64,000 nt of DNA. It comes from Pseudogracilibacillus sp037071985 (lineage in GTDB: Bacteria > Bacillota > Bacilli > Bacillales > Amphibacillaceae). A program made the translations under genes and the position numbers. Below the pieces are notes generated by a model that was given only the letters and a program-made list of their open reading frames with translations, did no database searches and was not told the DNA's origin. Location: positions 124,001 to 188,000 of the forward strand of contig NZ_JAXHDF010000006.1 of NCBI RefSeq assembly GCF_037071985.1, in the 5' to 3' direction. Positions 17,599 through 27,014 of the stretch are shown one piece after another (the stretch's first letter is position 1; each line of letters starts with the position of its first letter).

Positions 17599-18615
17599 TT
17601 AAGTAAATAAATTCAACATATTATTATTCCACTTTAATAAAGCATCCAAATAACTTGGTTGTTCTTCGTTTATTTTGGCAGCTCGGCCATTTTCCCATTC
17701 AAGTGATTCAAGAATAGATTTTGCTAGTTCAATATTTGTTTCGGTTTGTTTCTCATTTAATACAGATTCTTCTAGAATTGCTTTCGTATATTTTTCTTTA
17801 TTAGCTTGAAGTTGTAATAAAAACTCAGATGTTTCTTTGTGAGTTCCTTCTCCATTGATAAATCGCTCAAAATATTCTTTATCCATATATTTTTTAGTCA
17901 GTGCATAAAAGCTTACGTCATCATTATTTGAAAGAGGACTACTATACCTTTTAAAAGGTTCTATGTCACTATTATCGATAACAACATACCCTTTTGCTCT
18001 TAAAATATCATTCTCATAATATCTATTTATTTCATCCATAAAATTTTTTGCTTCTTGTTCATCTTCAAAATAATTTTCCGCAATATATTCAGCTTGCTTG
18101 AGAGCCATCTCTCTATATGCTGCCTGTTCTTCCGCACTTTTTTCAGGCATTGAAACTGAGCTGCGAATAGCTGAAGCTAGTTCGGCAGCATAAACAGATG
18201 CGTTTTTCACTTTTCCTTCTAATGCTTTTTTAATGGTGTGATGTAACGTATTTTCAGGATAAAGAGATTCGATTCCTTCAAGATTAAAATCATCTTCAAA
18301 TCGGTTATAAGAGTTTTCTTTTTCCAATTCTTCAAGTTGTCTTCTTTCAATAGCCTCTATACTATTGTATTCTTCATAAAACTTTTGGAATAAATCTCCC
18401 AACTTATCATCTTCGTTCACTTGCTTAAATTTTAATGAGTCATTATAAATATCCCATCCTTTTTGACTAATCGTTACAGATTCAGTTCTTAATGGGATGG
18501 ACTCATTCTTTTTCAGGCTACCTTTGTTTATCTTCATTTTTATAAGATTATCTGTTTGCGTTTTTTGATAATCCGAATTCGTCGGCATTTTTGTTTGTAT
18601 ATTTTGAATATACAA
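17599..18615 (-). CDS. Unknown 338-residue protein behind arsB
   Basis: I do not recognise this family. The protein is soluble, highly charged (Glu, Lys, Asn, Asp rich) and helical, with likely coiled coils around IEAIERRQLEELEKEN and KETSEFLLQLQANKEKYTK. No signal peptide or membrane helix is present. The N-terminus (NIQTKMPTNSDYQKTQTD, then SVTISQKGWDIYNDSLKF) looks like the low-complexity lead of some Bacillus extracytoplasmic or motility-linked proteins, but this is only an impression. An in-frame ATG at 18738 overlaps arsB, yet TTG 18615 is preferred because GAGGTGAT lies 6 bases upstream. It follows arsB on the same strand and may be cotranscribed. Confidence 0.65.
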   Translation of the reverse strand: MYIQNIQTKMPTNSDYQKTQTDNLIKMKINKGSLKKNESIPLRTESVTISQKGWDIYNDSLKFKQVNEDDKLGDLFQKFYEEYNSIEAIERRQLEELEKENSYNRFEDDFNLEGIESLYPENTLHHTIKKALEGKVKNASVYAAELASAIRSSVSMPEKSAEEQAAYREMALKQAEYIAENYFEDEQEAKNFMDEINRYYENDILRAKGYVVIDNSDIEPFKRYSSPLSNNDDVSFYALTKKYMDKEYFERFINGEGTHKETSEFLLQLQANKEKYTKAILEESVLNEKQTETNIELAKSILESLEWENGRAAKINEEQPSYLDALLKWNNNMLNLFT

Positions 18616-18730
18616 TAGAATCACCTCGATTTTATTCTGTAACAAAGTTCTTTCTCTATATATCGGATAAATCAAATGAAATTGTAATGGTAGTATATCA
18701 ACTTCTGCTAAATCTTCCCCAAACTCTTTT

Positions 18731-20026
18731 TTAAACAATAAGGAGCCATAAATAAAGGGAAAGTAATGTTATAAACAATACTGGAATCGTCAATACTATA
18801 CCTGTTTTGAAGTAAGTTCCCCAAGAAATTTTTACTCCTTTTTGCGATAAAACATGAAGCCATAGTAATGTAGCTAACGAACCGATTGGGGTAATTTTAG
18901 GACCTAAGTCGGCTCCAATTACATTCGCATATATGAGAGCTTCTTTTATTGCTCCTGTTGCGGATGTATCTGCTATCGCTAAAGAGTTGATTAAGATTGT
19001 AGGCAAATTGTTCATTACAGAAGAAAGTACAGCTGATAAAAACCCCATTAACATTGTAGCTAAAAACAAACCTTCATTCGCTCCATAATCGATCACCTTG
19101 GCAAGTAGTGATGTTAATCCGACATTGCGAAGACCGTAAACAACGACGTACATGCCGATTGAGAAAAAGACAATCGCCCAAGGAGCACCCTTCATAATCT
19201 GTTTCGTATTGACACTGGAACTTCGTCTAGACACGATTAAAAAGAAGATAGCTACAACCCCTGCAACAAAGGAAACAGGAATCGAGAGTAATTCACTGAC
19301 AAAATAACCGGAAAGGAGCAAAACAAGAATAAACCACGATAAGCGGAATAATTTTGGATCACGAATGGCATCTGCCGGCTTTTTTAAATGTAAACTATCA
19401 TATTTTTTTGGAATGTTTTTCTTAAAATATACATATAAAACAAGAATGCTCGCAATAAGCGCAAATATATTCGGTACAACCATATGTTTCGCATATTCTG
19501 AAAAACCAATCCCAAAGTAGTCTGCCGAGATAATATTTACCAAATTACTTACGATTAATGGCAAGGATGTCGTATCGGCGATAAAGCCACTTGCTATAAT
19601 AAAAGGAAACACCATTTTTTCATCGAAATTCAGTGCTCTTACCATCGCTAAAACAATTGGTGTTAATATAAGTGCGGCACCATCATTTGCGAAAAAGGCA
19701 GCCACAATTGCTCCTAATACGGATACATAGATAAACATCATGACTCCGTTACCTTTTGCTACTCTAGCCATATGTAGAGCTGCCCATTCAAAATATCCTA
19801 TCTCATCAAGAATTAATGAAATGATAATGATAGCAATAAATGCTAGAGTAGCGTTCCAAACGATATTTGTTACCTCCCATACATCTTGGAAGTCTACTAC
19901 TCCAACGATTAGTGCCAAAACAGCTCCTCCGCATGCTGACCAGCCGATAGATAAGTTTCGTGGTTGCCATATAACAAATGTAAGGGTAACTAAAAATATT
20001 ATGATCGCTAAAATTGTCTGTAACAT
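18731..20026 (-). CDS. arsB: Arsenite efflux pump ArsB
   Basis: A 431-residue ArsB/NhaD-type permease with about 11-12 membrane helices. Family motifs include AAFFANDGAALILTPIVLA in the first half, SSVMNNLPTILINSLAI in the second, and GADLGPKITPIGSLATLLWL near the end. It exports As(III) (and Sb(III)) using the proton gradient. It starts 15 bases after the arsR stop on the same strand. No arsenate reductase or ArsA ATPase is in the window. Confidence 0.93.
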   Translation of the reverse strand: MLQTILAIIIFLVTLTFVIWQPRNLSIGWSACGGAVLALIVGVVDFQDVWEVTNIVWNATLAFIAIIIISLILDEIGYFEWAALHMARVAKGNGVMMFIYVSVLGAIVAAFFANDGAALILTPIVLAMVRALNFDEKMVFPFIIASGFIADTTSLPLIVSNLVNIISADYFGIGFSEYAKHMVVPNIFALIASILVLYVYFKKNIPKKYDSLHLKKPADAIRDPKLFRLSWFILVLLLSGYFVSELLSIPVSFVAGVVAIFFLIVSRRSSSVNTKQIMKGAPWAIVFFSIGMYVVVYGLRNVGLTSLLAKVIDYGANEGLFLATMLMGFLSAVLSSVMNNLPTILINSLAIADTSATGAIKEALIYANVIGADLGPKITPIGSLATLLWLHVLSQKGVKISWGTYFKTGIVLTIPVLFITLLSLYLWLLIV

Positions 20027-20041
20027 GTATTCATCCCCAAA

Positions 20042-20380
20042 TTATTCGCATATTATTGTTAATCCTTGTTGTTCTAACCAAACCAACTTTTCATCTTGGT
20101 TTGGAAGATGAGTTAACACATCCTGGAGAAGTAAATAGAATTTACTCTCTTGATTTAATGAATAAATTATCCACTTTCCACTTCTTCGTTCATTTACCAA
20201 TCCTGCTTCTTTTAATCTACGTACATGTTGGCTAATCGCAGGTTGAGTCAATTGAAAAATCTCTACAAACTCGCAAACACAGCAGTCTTTTATCTGCATG
20301 AGTTGAAGCATCGATAATCTAGTTTTATCTCCTAGTAATTTTAAAATCATTGCCGTTTCTTCTATTTTATCTTTTTCCAT
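20042..20380 (-). CDS. arsR: Arsenical-responsive repressor ArsR
   Basis: A 112-residue ArsR/SmtB winged-helix repressor. The metal site is the cysteine cluster DCCVCEF (Cys33, 34, 36) in the alpha-3 position, which binds As(III)/Sb(III) in classical ArsR. DNA recognition helix: LTQPAISQHVRRLKEAGLV. It heads the arsR-arsB unit and a 20-base perfect palindrome lies 23 bases upstream of its start, fitting autorepression. Confidence 0.94.
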   Translation of the reverse strand: MEKDKIEETAMILKLLGDKTRLSMLQLMQIKDCCVCEFVEIFQLTQPAISQHVRRLKEAGLVNERRSGKWIIYSLNQESKFYLLLQDVLTHLPNQDEKLVWLEQQGLTIICE

Positions 20381-20402
20381 CTCCTCACCTCAAACAACGG
20401 TT

Positions 20403-20422
20403 ATATAAGCAATTGCTTATAT
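20403..20422. promoter_or_regulatory. ArsR operator
   Basis: Perfect 20-base palindrome ATATAAGCAATTGCTTATAT, just upstream of arsR. It has the shape of ArsR/SmtB operators (ATANNCAANNNTTGNNTAT class). Confidence 0.8.
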
Positions 20423-20559
20423 GATAACTTCTATATATGAAGATATCAAATTAAAATTTTGGGTTTTAGGGGGGAGAGTTTCACATAGTTGATGACGTCT
20501 TGAAAAATTTAAAAAGTTAGCAGCCATAAAAGTGTTACTATGTATGGAGGCCTATAAAT

Positions 20560-20596
20560 AAAAAAGAATGTGAATTTTATTGGTAAAATCACATTC
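20560..20596 (-). terminator. Rho-independent terminator after chrA
   Basis: Read on the minus strand, stem GAATGTGATTTTA / TAAAATTCACATTC is followed by TTTTTTATTT. It separates chrA from arsR, so they are distinct units. Confidence 0.8.
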
Positions 20597-20611
20597 TCCT
20601 ATATTCTAAAC

Positions 20612-21799
20612 TTATATATATGAAATTAATAGCCCACCTAAAGCTCCTGCTATGACGATCACCCAAGGTGGTAATTTCCAAAAGACTAACATACCAAACA
20701 AAATAGATGCCAATGCAAAATCAATTGGTGCTAATATAGAGCTTGTCCAGATCGGTTGATAAAGTGCAGAAATCAGGAGACCGACAACTGAAGCATTTAC
20801 TCCCATTAACGCTCCTTTGATTTTAGGGTTGCTGCGCAATGAGTTCCAAAAAGGTAAAGTCCCTAAAATTAGTAAAAAAGCAGGTAAAAAGATTGCGAAA
20901 GTTGCTAACAAACCTCCTTGCCATCCATTCATAACAGCACCAAGATAAGCGGCAAAGGTAAATAAGGGACCTGGGACAGCTTGAGCCACGCCATAGCCTG
21001 CAAGGAATTCTTGTTCACTTAGCCATCCAGTCGGAACAAATTCCTGTTCTAGTAAGGGTAAGACAACATGCCCTCCACCGAAAACTAGAGAACCTGAACG
21101 GTAAAAACTATCTATAAAAGCCATCCAATCTAATGTTGTAATTTCTCTTAGAATGGGAAGAAGTAGTAGCAATCCAAAGAACAGAGATAAGCATATCAAT
21201 CCGAAACGACGCGAAACAGGAAAATCTGTGGCAGATGCCTTTTCATCTTCTACAATCTGTTGCCTGTATATTAAAAATCCTAGAAATCCGGCAATTAAAA
21301 TTACTCCAACTTGCGTAAAAGCTGTTTGCCATAATAGGGTAACTACCAATGCAAATAATGCGATCGTTTTCCTCTTAGTGTCGGGTGTTAAACTTTTAGC
21401 CATCCCTAAAATTGCATGCGTAACTACAACAACAGCTACTATCTTTAATCCGTGGATCCAACCAGCAGTTCCGACATCAAACGTATCAAGAAGTAAAGCG
21501 AATAGGATAAGAGCAATGACTGATGGAAGGGTAAAACCTATAAATGCTAAAATCCCTCCTAGAACTCCAGCCCGCATTACGCCGATACCGATTCCTACTT
21601 GGCTGCTAGCGGGGCCAGGTAAGAATTGACATAAGGCTACTAGATCTGCATAACTTTTTTCATCCATCCATTTTCTTCGGCGAATATATTCTTCATGAAA
21701 GTAACCTAAATGTGCTACTGGCCCGCCAAATGAAGTTAGCCCAAGCCTGGTTGAAACAAATAATATTTCAATTAATGATGTAAGTTTATTTTCCTTCAA
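20612..21799 (-). CDS. chrA: Chromate transporter ChrA
   Basis: A 395-residue long-form CHR transporter made of two homologous halves. The first has GLTSFGGPVAHLGYF and FLPGPASSQVGIGIG; the second has SGSLVFGGGHVVLPLLEQE and VAQAVPGPLFTFAAYLGA. About 10-12 membrane helices are expected. ChrA exports chromate, conferring Cr(VI) resistance. It stands alone between two terminator or control regions next to the ars genes, forming part of a metal-oxyanion resistance neighbourhood. Confidence 0.93.
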   Translation of the reverse strand: MKENKLTSLIEILFVSTRLGLTSFGGPVAHLGYFHEEYIRRRKWMDEKSYADLVALCQFLPGPASSQVGIGIGVMRAGVLGGILAFIGFTLPSVIALILFALLLDTFDVGTAGWIHGLKIVAVVVVTHAILGMAKSLTPDTKRKTIALFALVVTLLWQTAFTQVGVILIAGFLGFLIYRQQIVEDEKASATDFPVSRRFGLICLSLFFGLLLLLPILREITTLDWMAFIDSFYRSGSLVFGGGHVVLPLLEQEFVPTGWLSEQEFLAGYGVAQAVPGPLFTFAAYLGAVMNGWQGGLLATFAIFLPAFLLILGTLPFWNSLRSNPKIKGALMGVNASVVGLLISALYQPIWTSSILAPIDFALASILFGMLVFWKLPPWVIVIAGALGGLLISYI

Positions 21800-22171
21800 G
21801 CTCTTTTTACACTTCCTTCCATTTATTTATTTTGTCCATCACACTAGACCTCCATTATGTTTACCGAAAATGGATTCTACTATCAATAAGATAGCAACGA
21901 TAATTTACTAGTTCAACCGCTTTAACTAAATTTTACATTCTTTTAACATTTGCTTTCTTTATAAGTCGATCGACTTCTAGAAAAAATCTACATTAAGTAA
22001 GATCTTAGTAAGTGTAATAAACTGTACATACAAAGAATCAAATGTTGCTAGGTTCAAAAATTCAGACAAAGCAAAATTTAATAGGAAGTATCTGCTTTTT
22101 CAACTTTACTTGTACCCCGTAAGGGTATATTATTGTATGTAATAAGTTATTTTACTATAGGAGAAACGTAT
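21800..22171. other. Divergent spacer between chrA and the monooxygenase gene
   Basis: No gene is seen. The right end carries the promoter and G-tract palindrome of the monooxygenase operon (22113-22127); the chrA promoter should lie near 21830-21950. Confidence 0.45.
22113..22127. promoter_or_regulatory. G-tract palindrome, CsoR/CstR-like operator
   Basis: TACCCCGTAAGGGTA lies between a TTTACT -35-like and a TATATT -10-like element, immediately upstream of the monooxygenase operon. Such C/G-tract dyads are typical for CsoR-family (Cu, persulfide, formaldehyde) repressors. The assignment to that family is only by resemblance and no csoR gene is in the window. Confidence 0.45.
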
Positions 22172-23254
22172 ATGATTAACTATGACATTGTAGTAGTTGG
22201 GGCTGGGCAAGCTGGTCTGGCAATCGGATATTATTTGAAACAGGCAGGGATATCTTATGTTTTAATAGATGAAAAACAAAGAATCGGTGATTCGTGGAGA
22301 CATCGATATGATTCTTTAGTGTTATTTACACCACGTAAGTATAGTTCATTACCAGGTTTAGAAATGAGTGGTTGTCCAGAAGGATTTCCGACAAAAGATG
22401 AAATGGCTAATTATTTAGAAGCCTATGTGGAACATTTTAACCTGTCTATTAAATTAAATACCTTAGTTAAGCAGATCGACAAAAAAAGTAGCCTCTTTGA
22501 AATAACAACTAACCAAGAAGTTATTAAAACAAAAGAAGTTGTCATTGCTACAGGCGCCTTTCAAAAACCTTTTATTCCTTCCGTAAAAACTGGCAGTGAC
22601 GATGGGATACTACATATTCATTCTTCAAACTATGTTTCACCAAATCAAATACCTGATGGATCTGTACTAGTAGTTGGCGGTGGTAATTCGGGAGCACAAA
22701 TTGCTGTTGAATTAGCGCAAGAAAGAGATGTTTCTTTAGCTATTAGTCATCCATTAAAATTTTTACCACTACGTTTTTTAGGGAAAAGTATTTTCAAATG
22801 GCTTGATTTTGTAGGTTTATTATATGCGGGACTTGATACAAAAAGAGGTCGTTGGTTTCAAAAACAAAGCGATCCTATTTTTGGGTATGATCTAAAAAAG
22901 TTAATAAATGAAGGTAAAATTAAGATTAAGGATAGAGTCATGCAAGTGACAGGTAAAGAAGTAGTATTTCAAAATGAAGAGAAGCTATATTATGAAACGA
23001 TAATTTGGGCAACTGGATTTGTACCAAATTACGAGTGGATAAATATTGATGGTGCGATTTCTTCAAAAGGAAAACCTATACATACAAGAGGAGTAAGTCC
23101 AATAAAAGGCTTGTATTTTATTGGACTGCCGTGGCAATACCAGCGGGGTTCAGCGTTAATTTGCGGTGTGGGACGAGATGCTGAATATTTAATGCCAAAT
23201 ATTTTACATGAACATTTTCAGAATGGCACTGAGGAGAGGAGAAATAATAAATGA
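22172..23254 (+). CDS. Flavin-dependent monooxygenase, ArsO/CzcO-like
   Basis: A 360-residue FAD/NADPH oxidoreductase. FAD-binding GAGQAGLAIGYYLKQAGI is near the N-terminus and an NADPH-binding GGGNSGAQIAVELA is mid-protein, with the ATGF motif (IIWATGFVPNYEW) after it. Proteins of this type are often found near ars or other metal-resistance genes (ArsO, CzcO), where their reaction is not settled. ATG 22172 is chosen because AGGAG lies 8 bases before it. Its stop overlaps the next gene by 4 bases. The G-tract palindrome upstream suggests induced expression. Confidence 0.82.
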   Translation: MINYDIVVVGAGQAGLAIGYYLKQAGISYVLIDEKQRIGDSWRHRYDSLVLFTPRKYSSLPGLEMSGCPEGFPTKDEMANYLEAYVEHFNLSIKLNTLVKQIDKKSSLFEITTNQEVIKTKEVVIATGAFQKPFIPSVKTGSDDGILHIHSSNYVSPNQIPDGSVLVVGGGNSGAQIAVELAQERDVSLAISHPLKFLPLRFLGKSIFKWLDFVGLLYAGLDTKRGRWFQKQSDPIFGYDLKKLINEGKIKIKDRVMQVTGKEVVFQNEEKLYYETIIWATGFVPNYEWINIDGAISSKGKPIHTRGVSPIKGLYFIGLPWQYQRGSALICGVGRDAEYLMPNILHEHFQNGTEERRNNK

Positions 23255-23877
23255 AAAAGAGGAAAGTTGGAATTTTACTGTTTGATTATGTAGATGTTTT
23301 AGATTTTACTGGCCCCGCGGAAGTGTTATCATTAACTGCTAATAATAAAATGGAACAAGCAGTTACACTTTATAAAAAAAACTTATTACCTACAAGACCA
23401 TTTCAAGTATTCACTATTTCTGAATTGGGAACAGCGATAAAAACGCACTCAGGGATAAAAGTAACACCTGATTTTAGTATTGATAATAGTCCAGAATTGG
23501 ATATTTTGATTGTGCCAGGTGGTCCGTTAAGAGCGGTACAATCGATTGTTAAAAAACAAAAAATAAAAGATTGGATTGTCAAACATAGAAATATTGAATA
23601 TATATGTTCCGTCTGCACAGGAGCATATATTTTAGGTGGAACGGGCTTGTTAGATGAAAAAAAGGCTACAACTCATCATTTGGCGTTAAACAATTTACAA
23701 GAGGTGTATCCTAAGATTCGAGTTATTTCTGATAGAAGAGTTGTTCATGATGGTAACCTCTTGACATCTGGTGGGGTTTCTTCAGGAATTAACATGGCAA
23801 TTTATCTTGTAGAGCAGATTTTAGGTAAGACTGCTTCAGAAAGAATAGCAACCACAATTGAATTTTTATCTAGATAA
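23251..23877 (+). CDS. DJ-1/PfpI-family glutamine amidotransferase-like protein
   Basis: A 208-residue DJ-1/PfpI-superfamily protein with the nucleophile-elbow cysteine in YICSVCTGAYILGGTG and the following His in TTHHLA. It resembles isonitrile hydratases and the sensor half of FtrA/GlxA-type regulators but has no DNA-binding domain. It is coupled by a 4-base overlap to the flavin monooxygenase, so both probably handle one reactive metabolite. A terminator follows. Confidence 0.82.
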   Translation: MKKRKVGILLFDYVDVLDFTGPAEVLSLTANNKMEQAVTLYKKNLLPTRPFQVFTISELGTAIKTHSGIKVTPDFSIDNSPELDILIVPGGPLRAVQSIVKKQKIKDWIVKHRNIEYICSVCTGAYILGGTGLLDEKKATTHHLALNNLQEVYPKIRVISDRRVVHDGNLLTSGGVSSGINMAIYLVEQILGKTASERIATTIEFLSR

Positions 23878-23883
23878 TTTAAA

Positions 23884-23930
23884 GATGATTGATTATAAAA
23901 TAAGAATAGAGTTCAATCATCCTTTATTAA
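23884..23930 (+). terminator. Rho-independent terminator
   Basis: Stem GATGATTGA / TCAATCATC with a 20-base loop and a following CTTTATT. It ends the monooxygenase operon. Confidence 0.6.
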
Positions 23931-24133
23931 GAGGTTCAACAATTAGACATATGAAAAAGATATCTCCATTTGAGGTTTAAAGTATTCAAGATATGAAAAA
24001 CAATCAAATGTTTTTTGAGCCATTAATAAATAGAGCGAGTAGCATAAAGCGGTAACCTTAACAATTAGATTGTCGATCACAAATCATCTATAATGGAAGA
24101 TAGCAAGTAGTTTGAGTTGAGGGAATGAATAGC

Positions 24134-26014
24134 ATGTTAACAATCGAGAATCTTAAAAAATCATATGGTGAAAAACTTTTATTTGAACATATACAATCAA
24201 CGATAACTGACAATGAACGAATCGGATTGATTGGTGTGAATGGAACGGGAAAGTCGACTTTATTAAAAATTATAGCAGGATTAGAACCAGCAGATGAAGG
24301 GGAGATCATTCATCCGAAAGAGTATACGATCGAATATTTGCCGCAAAATCCAGAATTTGATGAAGAAGTAACTGTACTAGACTATATTTACGCTGGAGAC
24401 GTCAAAGTAATGCAAGTGTTGCGTGATTATGAGCAAGGATTATTAGTATTAGAAAAGAATCCAAATGATGAAGTGGCACAAAATCGATTGCTCGATTTAC
24501 AACAAGATATGGATAAATATGATGCATGGGAAGCAAGTACGATTGCCAAAACGGTGTTATCAAAAATGGGAATTTTTCAATTTGAAGCGAATGTCACTCA
24601 TTTATCTGGCGGTCAGAAAAAGCGGGTGGCTATCGCGAAGGCATTAATTCAGCCGGCAGATTTATTAATTTTAGATGAACCGACAAACCATTTGGATAAT
24701 GACACAATTGTCTGGCTGGAAAAACATCTCGAAAGTTACAAAGGAGCCTTATTACTTGTCACACATGATCGGTATTTTTTAAATCGTGTCACAAACAAAA
24801 TATATGAACTAGAACATGGAAAGCTTTATATGTATGAAGGAAATTACGAATTGTTTTTGGAAAAGAAGCTGGAAAGAGAAGAACTTGAACAAAACCTGCA
24901 GCAAAAACATCGAAATACGTTGCGAAGAGAAATAGCTTGGTTGAAACGAGGGGCGAGAGCGAGATCTACAAAACAAAAAGCCCGGATCGATCGCATTGAT
25001 GTGTTAAAAAAACAAACCTTTCACACGAACGATGACAATATTGAAATTCAAGTTGGTGCCACCCGTCTTGGAAAACAAGTAATTGAATTGAAATCAATTA
25101 GTAAAACACTTGGTGATAAAATATTGTGGGAAAACTTTAACATGTTAATTACACCTGATGATCGTATCGGTATCATTGGACCAAATGGAGCAGGGAAGTC
25201 AACACTGCTAAATATTATTGCGGGGCGATTAAATCCGGATGAAGGAGAAGTCATCATTGGTGAGACGGTAAAAATCGGTTACTATACTCAAGGCGAAGAA
25301 GAATTAGATGATGATCTTAGAGTGATTGAATATATTAAGGAGATTGCAGAAGTTATTCAGACGAAAGAGGGAAAGGTAATTACTGCAGAGCAAATGTTGG
25401 AGCGTTTTTTATTTTCCCGACCGAAGCAATGGACGTATATTAGCAGTTTATCAGGCGGTGAAAAAAGACGTTTATATTTATTAAAAATACTAATGCAAGA
25501 ACCAAATGTAATTGTCTTTGATGAACCAACAAATGATTTGGATATTAAAACATTAGGAATATTGGAAGAATATTTAGATCATTTTCCAGGAGTTGTTTTA
25601 ACTGTGTCACATGATCGGTACTTTTTAGATCATGTAGTAGATGAGTTAATTGTCTTTAATGGCAATGGAGGAGTTAGTCATTTTTATGGGAATTACAGTG
25701 AATATGCTTCCCATATGCAGCAAAAAACTTCTAAACAAATAGAGAAGAAATCCCAGCTGCCTAAAAAGATAGAGAAAAAAGTTAAAACGAAACTGTCTTA
25801 TCATGAACAAAAAGAATGGGATGTTATAGAGGATGAAATTACAGAGTTAGAAGAAAAACTTGAACTACTACAAGATGAAATTGCGTCTAAGGGAAGTGAC
25901 TATACTCAAGTACAGGAGCTTTTTAAGGAACAGCAAGAGCTAGAAAATAAATTAGAAGCAAAAATGGAAAGATGGGAAGAGCTATCTTTACTTGTAGAAA
26001 GTTTTAAAAAATAA
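24134..26014 (+). CDS. yfmR: ABC-F ATPase YfmR (Uup-type)
   Basis: A 626-residue soluble ABC-F protein with two ATPase domains: Walker A GVNGTGKST and GPNGAGKST, signatures LSGGQKKR and LSGGEKRR, and Walker B LLILDEPTNHLD and VIVFDEPTNDLD. The P-site tRNA interaction linker (basic, near RREIAWLKRGARARSTKQ) lies between them, and the C-terminus is a coiled-coil domain as in Uup/YfmR. Such proteins act in the ribosomal E site to rescue slowed ribosomes, for example at proline-rich stretches. ATG 24134 is chosen over 24125 because GAGGGA lies 10 bases before the former and 1 base before the latter. Confidence 0.9.
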   Translation: MLTIENLKKSYGEKLLFEHIQSTITDNERIGLIGVNGTGKSTLLKIIAGLEPADEGEIIHPKEYTIEYLPQNPEFDEEVTVLDYIYAGDVKVMQVLRDYEQGLLVLEKNPNDEVAQNRLLDLQQDMDKYDAWEASTIAKTVLSKMGIFQFEANVTHLSGGQKKRVAIAKALIQPADLLILDEPTNHLDNDTIVWLEKHLESYKGALLLVTHDRYFLNRVTNKIYELEHGKLYMYEGNYELFLEKKLEREELEQNLQQKHRNTLRREIAWLKRGARARSTKQKARIDRIDVLKKQTFHTNDDNIEIQVGATRLGKQVIELKSISKTLGDKILWENFNMLITPDDRIGIIGPNGAGKSTLLNIIAGRLNPDEGEVIIGETVKIGYYTQGEEELDDDLRVIEYIKEIAEVIQTKEGKVITAEQMLERFLFSRPKQWTYISSLSGGEKRRLYLLKILMQEPNVIVFDEPTNDLDIKTLGILEEYLDHFPGVVLTVSHDRYFLDHVVDELIVFNGNGGVSHFYGNYSEYASHMQQKTSKQIEKKSQLPKKIEKKVKTKLSYHEQKEWDVIEDEITELEEKLELLQDEIASKGSDYTQVQELFKEQQELENKLEAKMERWEELSLLVESFKK

Positions 26015-26041
26015 AATTAATTTCGGTAGTTAAAATAAATT

Positions 26042-26090
26042 TCCGAGCAATGATTTATTTCCTATTGAAACATCGCTCGGATTTTCATTT
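26042..26090 (+). terminator. Rho-independent terminator
   Basis: Stem TCCGAGCAATG / CATCGCTCGGA followed by TTTTCATTT, after yfmR. Confidence 0.75.
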
Positions 26091-26109
26091 CGTTTTTATT
26101 AGCCTATAT

Positions 26110-26844
26110 TCATTTGACCTTATGGGAGAAAGGACATTTTCCTTTAATCGGTTTAATATCATCTCCGATAAAATATTGTTTCCATTCCCGATGTTCTGGG
26201 TCACCATAGTGGTTAATATTTGGATGTTTCGGAAGTTGATCCCACTTTTCTACTCGCTTTCGAATCGTTTCGCGAGCTTTTTTACCCTCTTCCGTTGTTC
26301 CTTCGATTCCGTTAAAAATTCTTCTAGGTTGGAACCCCATTATTAAACTTTTACCTAAATTTCTTGTTTTCCGTTGTTTATATGCCGGAGTGTTTCCAAA
26401 TACAAAAAAAGGTTCTCCTGCAAAGGAAAAGTTCCACATTGCATGATCCGGATCTTTCGGTATTTGCTCAGGCCAGTCTGCTTGATCTTGTTCATGTAAA
26501 TAATTAAGTACATTCCAGAAATAGTCTCGGTAATAGGACAAAGACTTTCCTTCTTTTTCCGGTTCGATAAAAAGGAAAAAACCGTAACGGATTAACCGGT
26601 CAGTTTTATCAAATAAAGTAAGGAATTCCTCTAACGCCTTTGGGAGCTGTGACCAGTCATCTTGTGAAATATAAGAATAGCGTAATTCCCCTCTTTTATG
26701 GGCAGCAAGCCCGAACGTGCAAGGAAAAGTTTTATCTGAAACTATTTGATCGAATGTATGAAATTCTTCAATTACCCAATTAGGAACAAAATCAGGATTT
26801 TTCATATCTTCTTTACTGTATAAAAATTTTTCTGCTGTTTTCAT
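26110..26844 (-). CDS. YqcI/YcgG family protein
   Basis: A 244-residue soluble protein of the YqcI/YcgG family, function not established. Typical features are FPCTFGLAAHKRGELRYSYI near the N-terminus, the HAMWNFSFAGEPFFVFGNTP block in the middle, and a C-terminal cysteine in KGKCPF. Conserved His/Trp residues suggest an enzyme, but no reaction is known to me. The ATG at 26844 is preferred over an upstream in-frame GTG at 26850 by spacing from GAGAGG. It is divergent from the cupin gene. Confidence 0.85.
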   Translation of the reverse strand: MKTAEKFLYSKEDMKNPDFVPNWVIEEFHTFDQIVSDKTFPCTFGLAAHKRGELRYSYISQDDWSQLPKALEEFLTLFDKTDRLIRYGFFLFIEPEKEGKSLSYYRDYFWNVLNYLHEQDQADWPEQIPKDPDHAMWNFSFAGEPFFVFGNTPAYKQRKTRNLGKSLIMGFQPRRIFNGIEGTTEEGKKARETIRKRVEKWDQLPKHPNINHYGDPEHREWKQYFIGDDIKPIKGKCPFSHKVK

Positions 26845-27014
26845 ATGCACACCTCTCTTATTTATTGTTGTTTTACCCTGTTTTCAGCTTAGAAAAACAA
26901 AGCTAAGGGAATATAAAAGTGGAAGTCTTTTTCTATAATTAAAATCTATTCCTTAGTCTTAAAATAAGAACTATAGTACATTAGTAAAAAGATCATAATT
27001 AAGGAGAGCGTATA

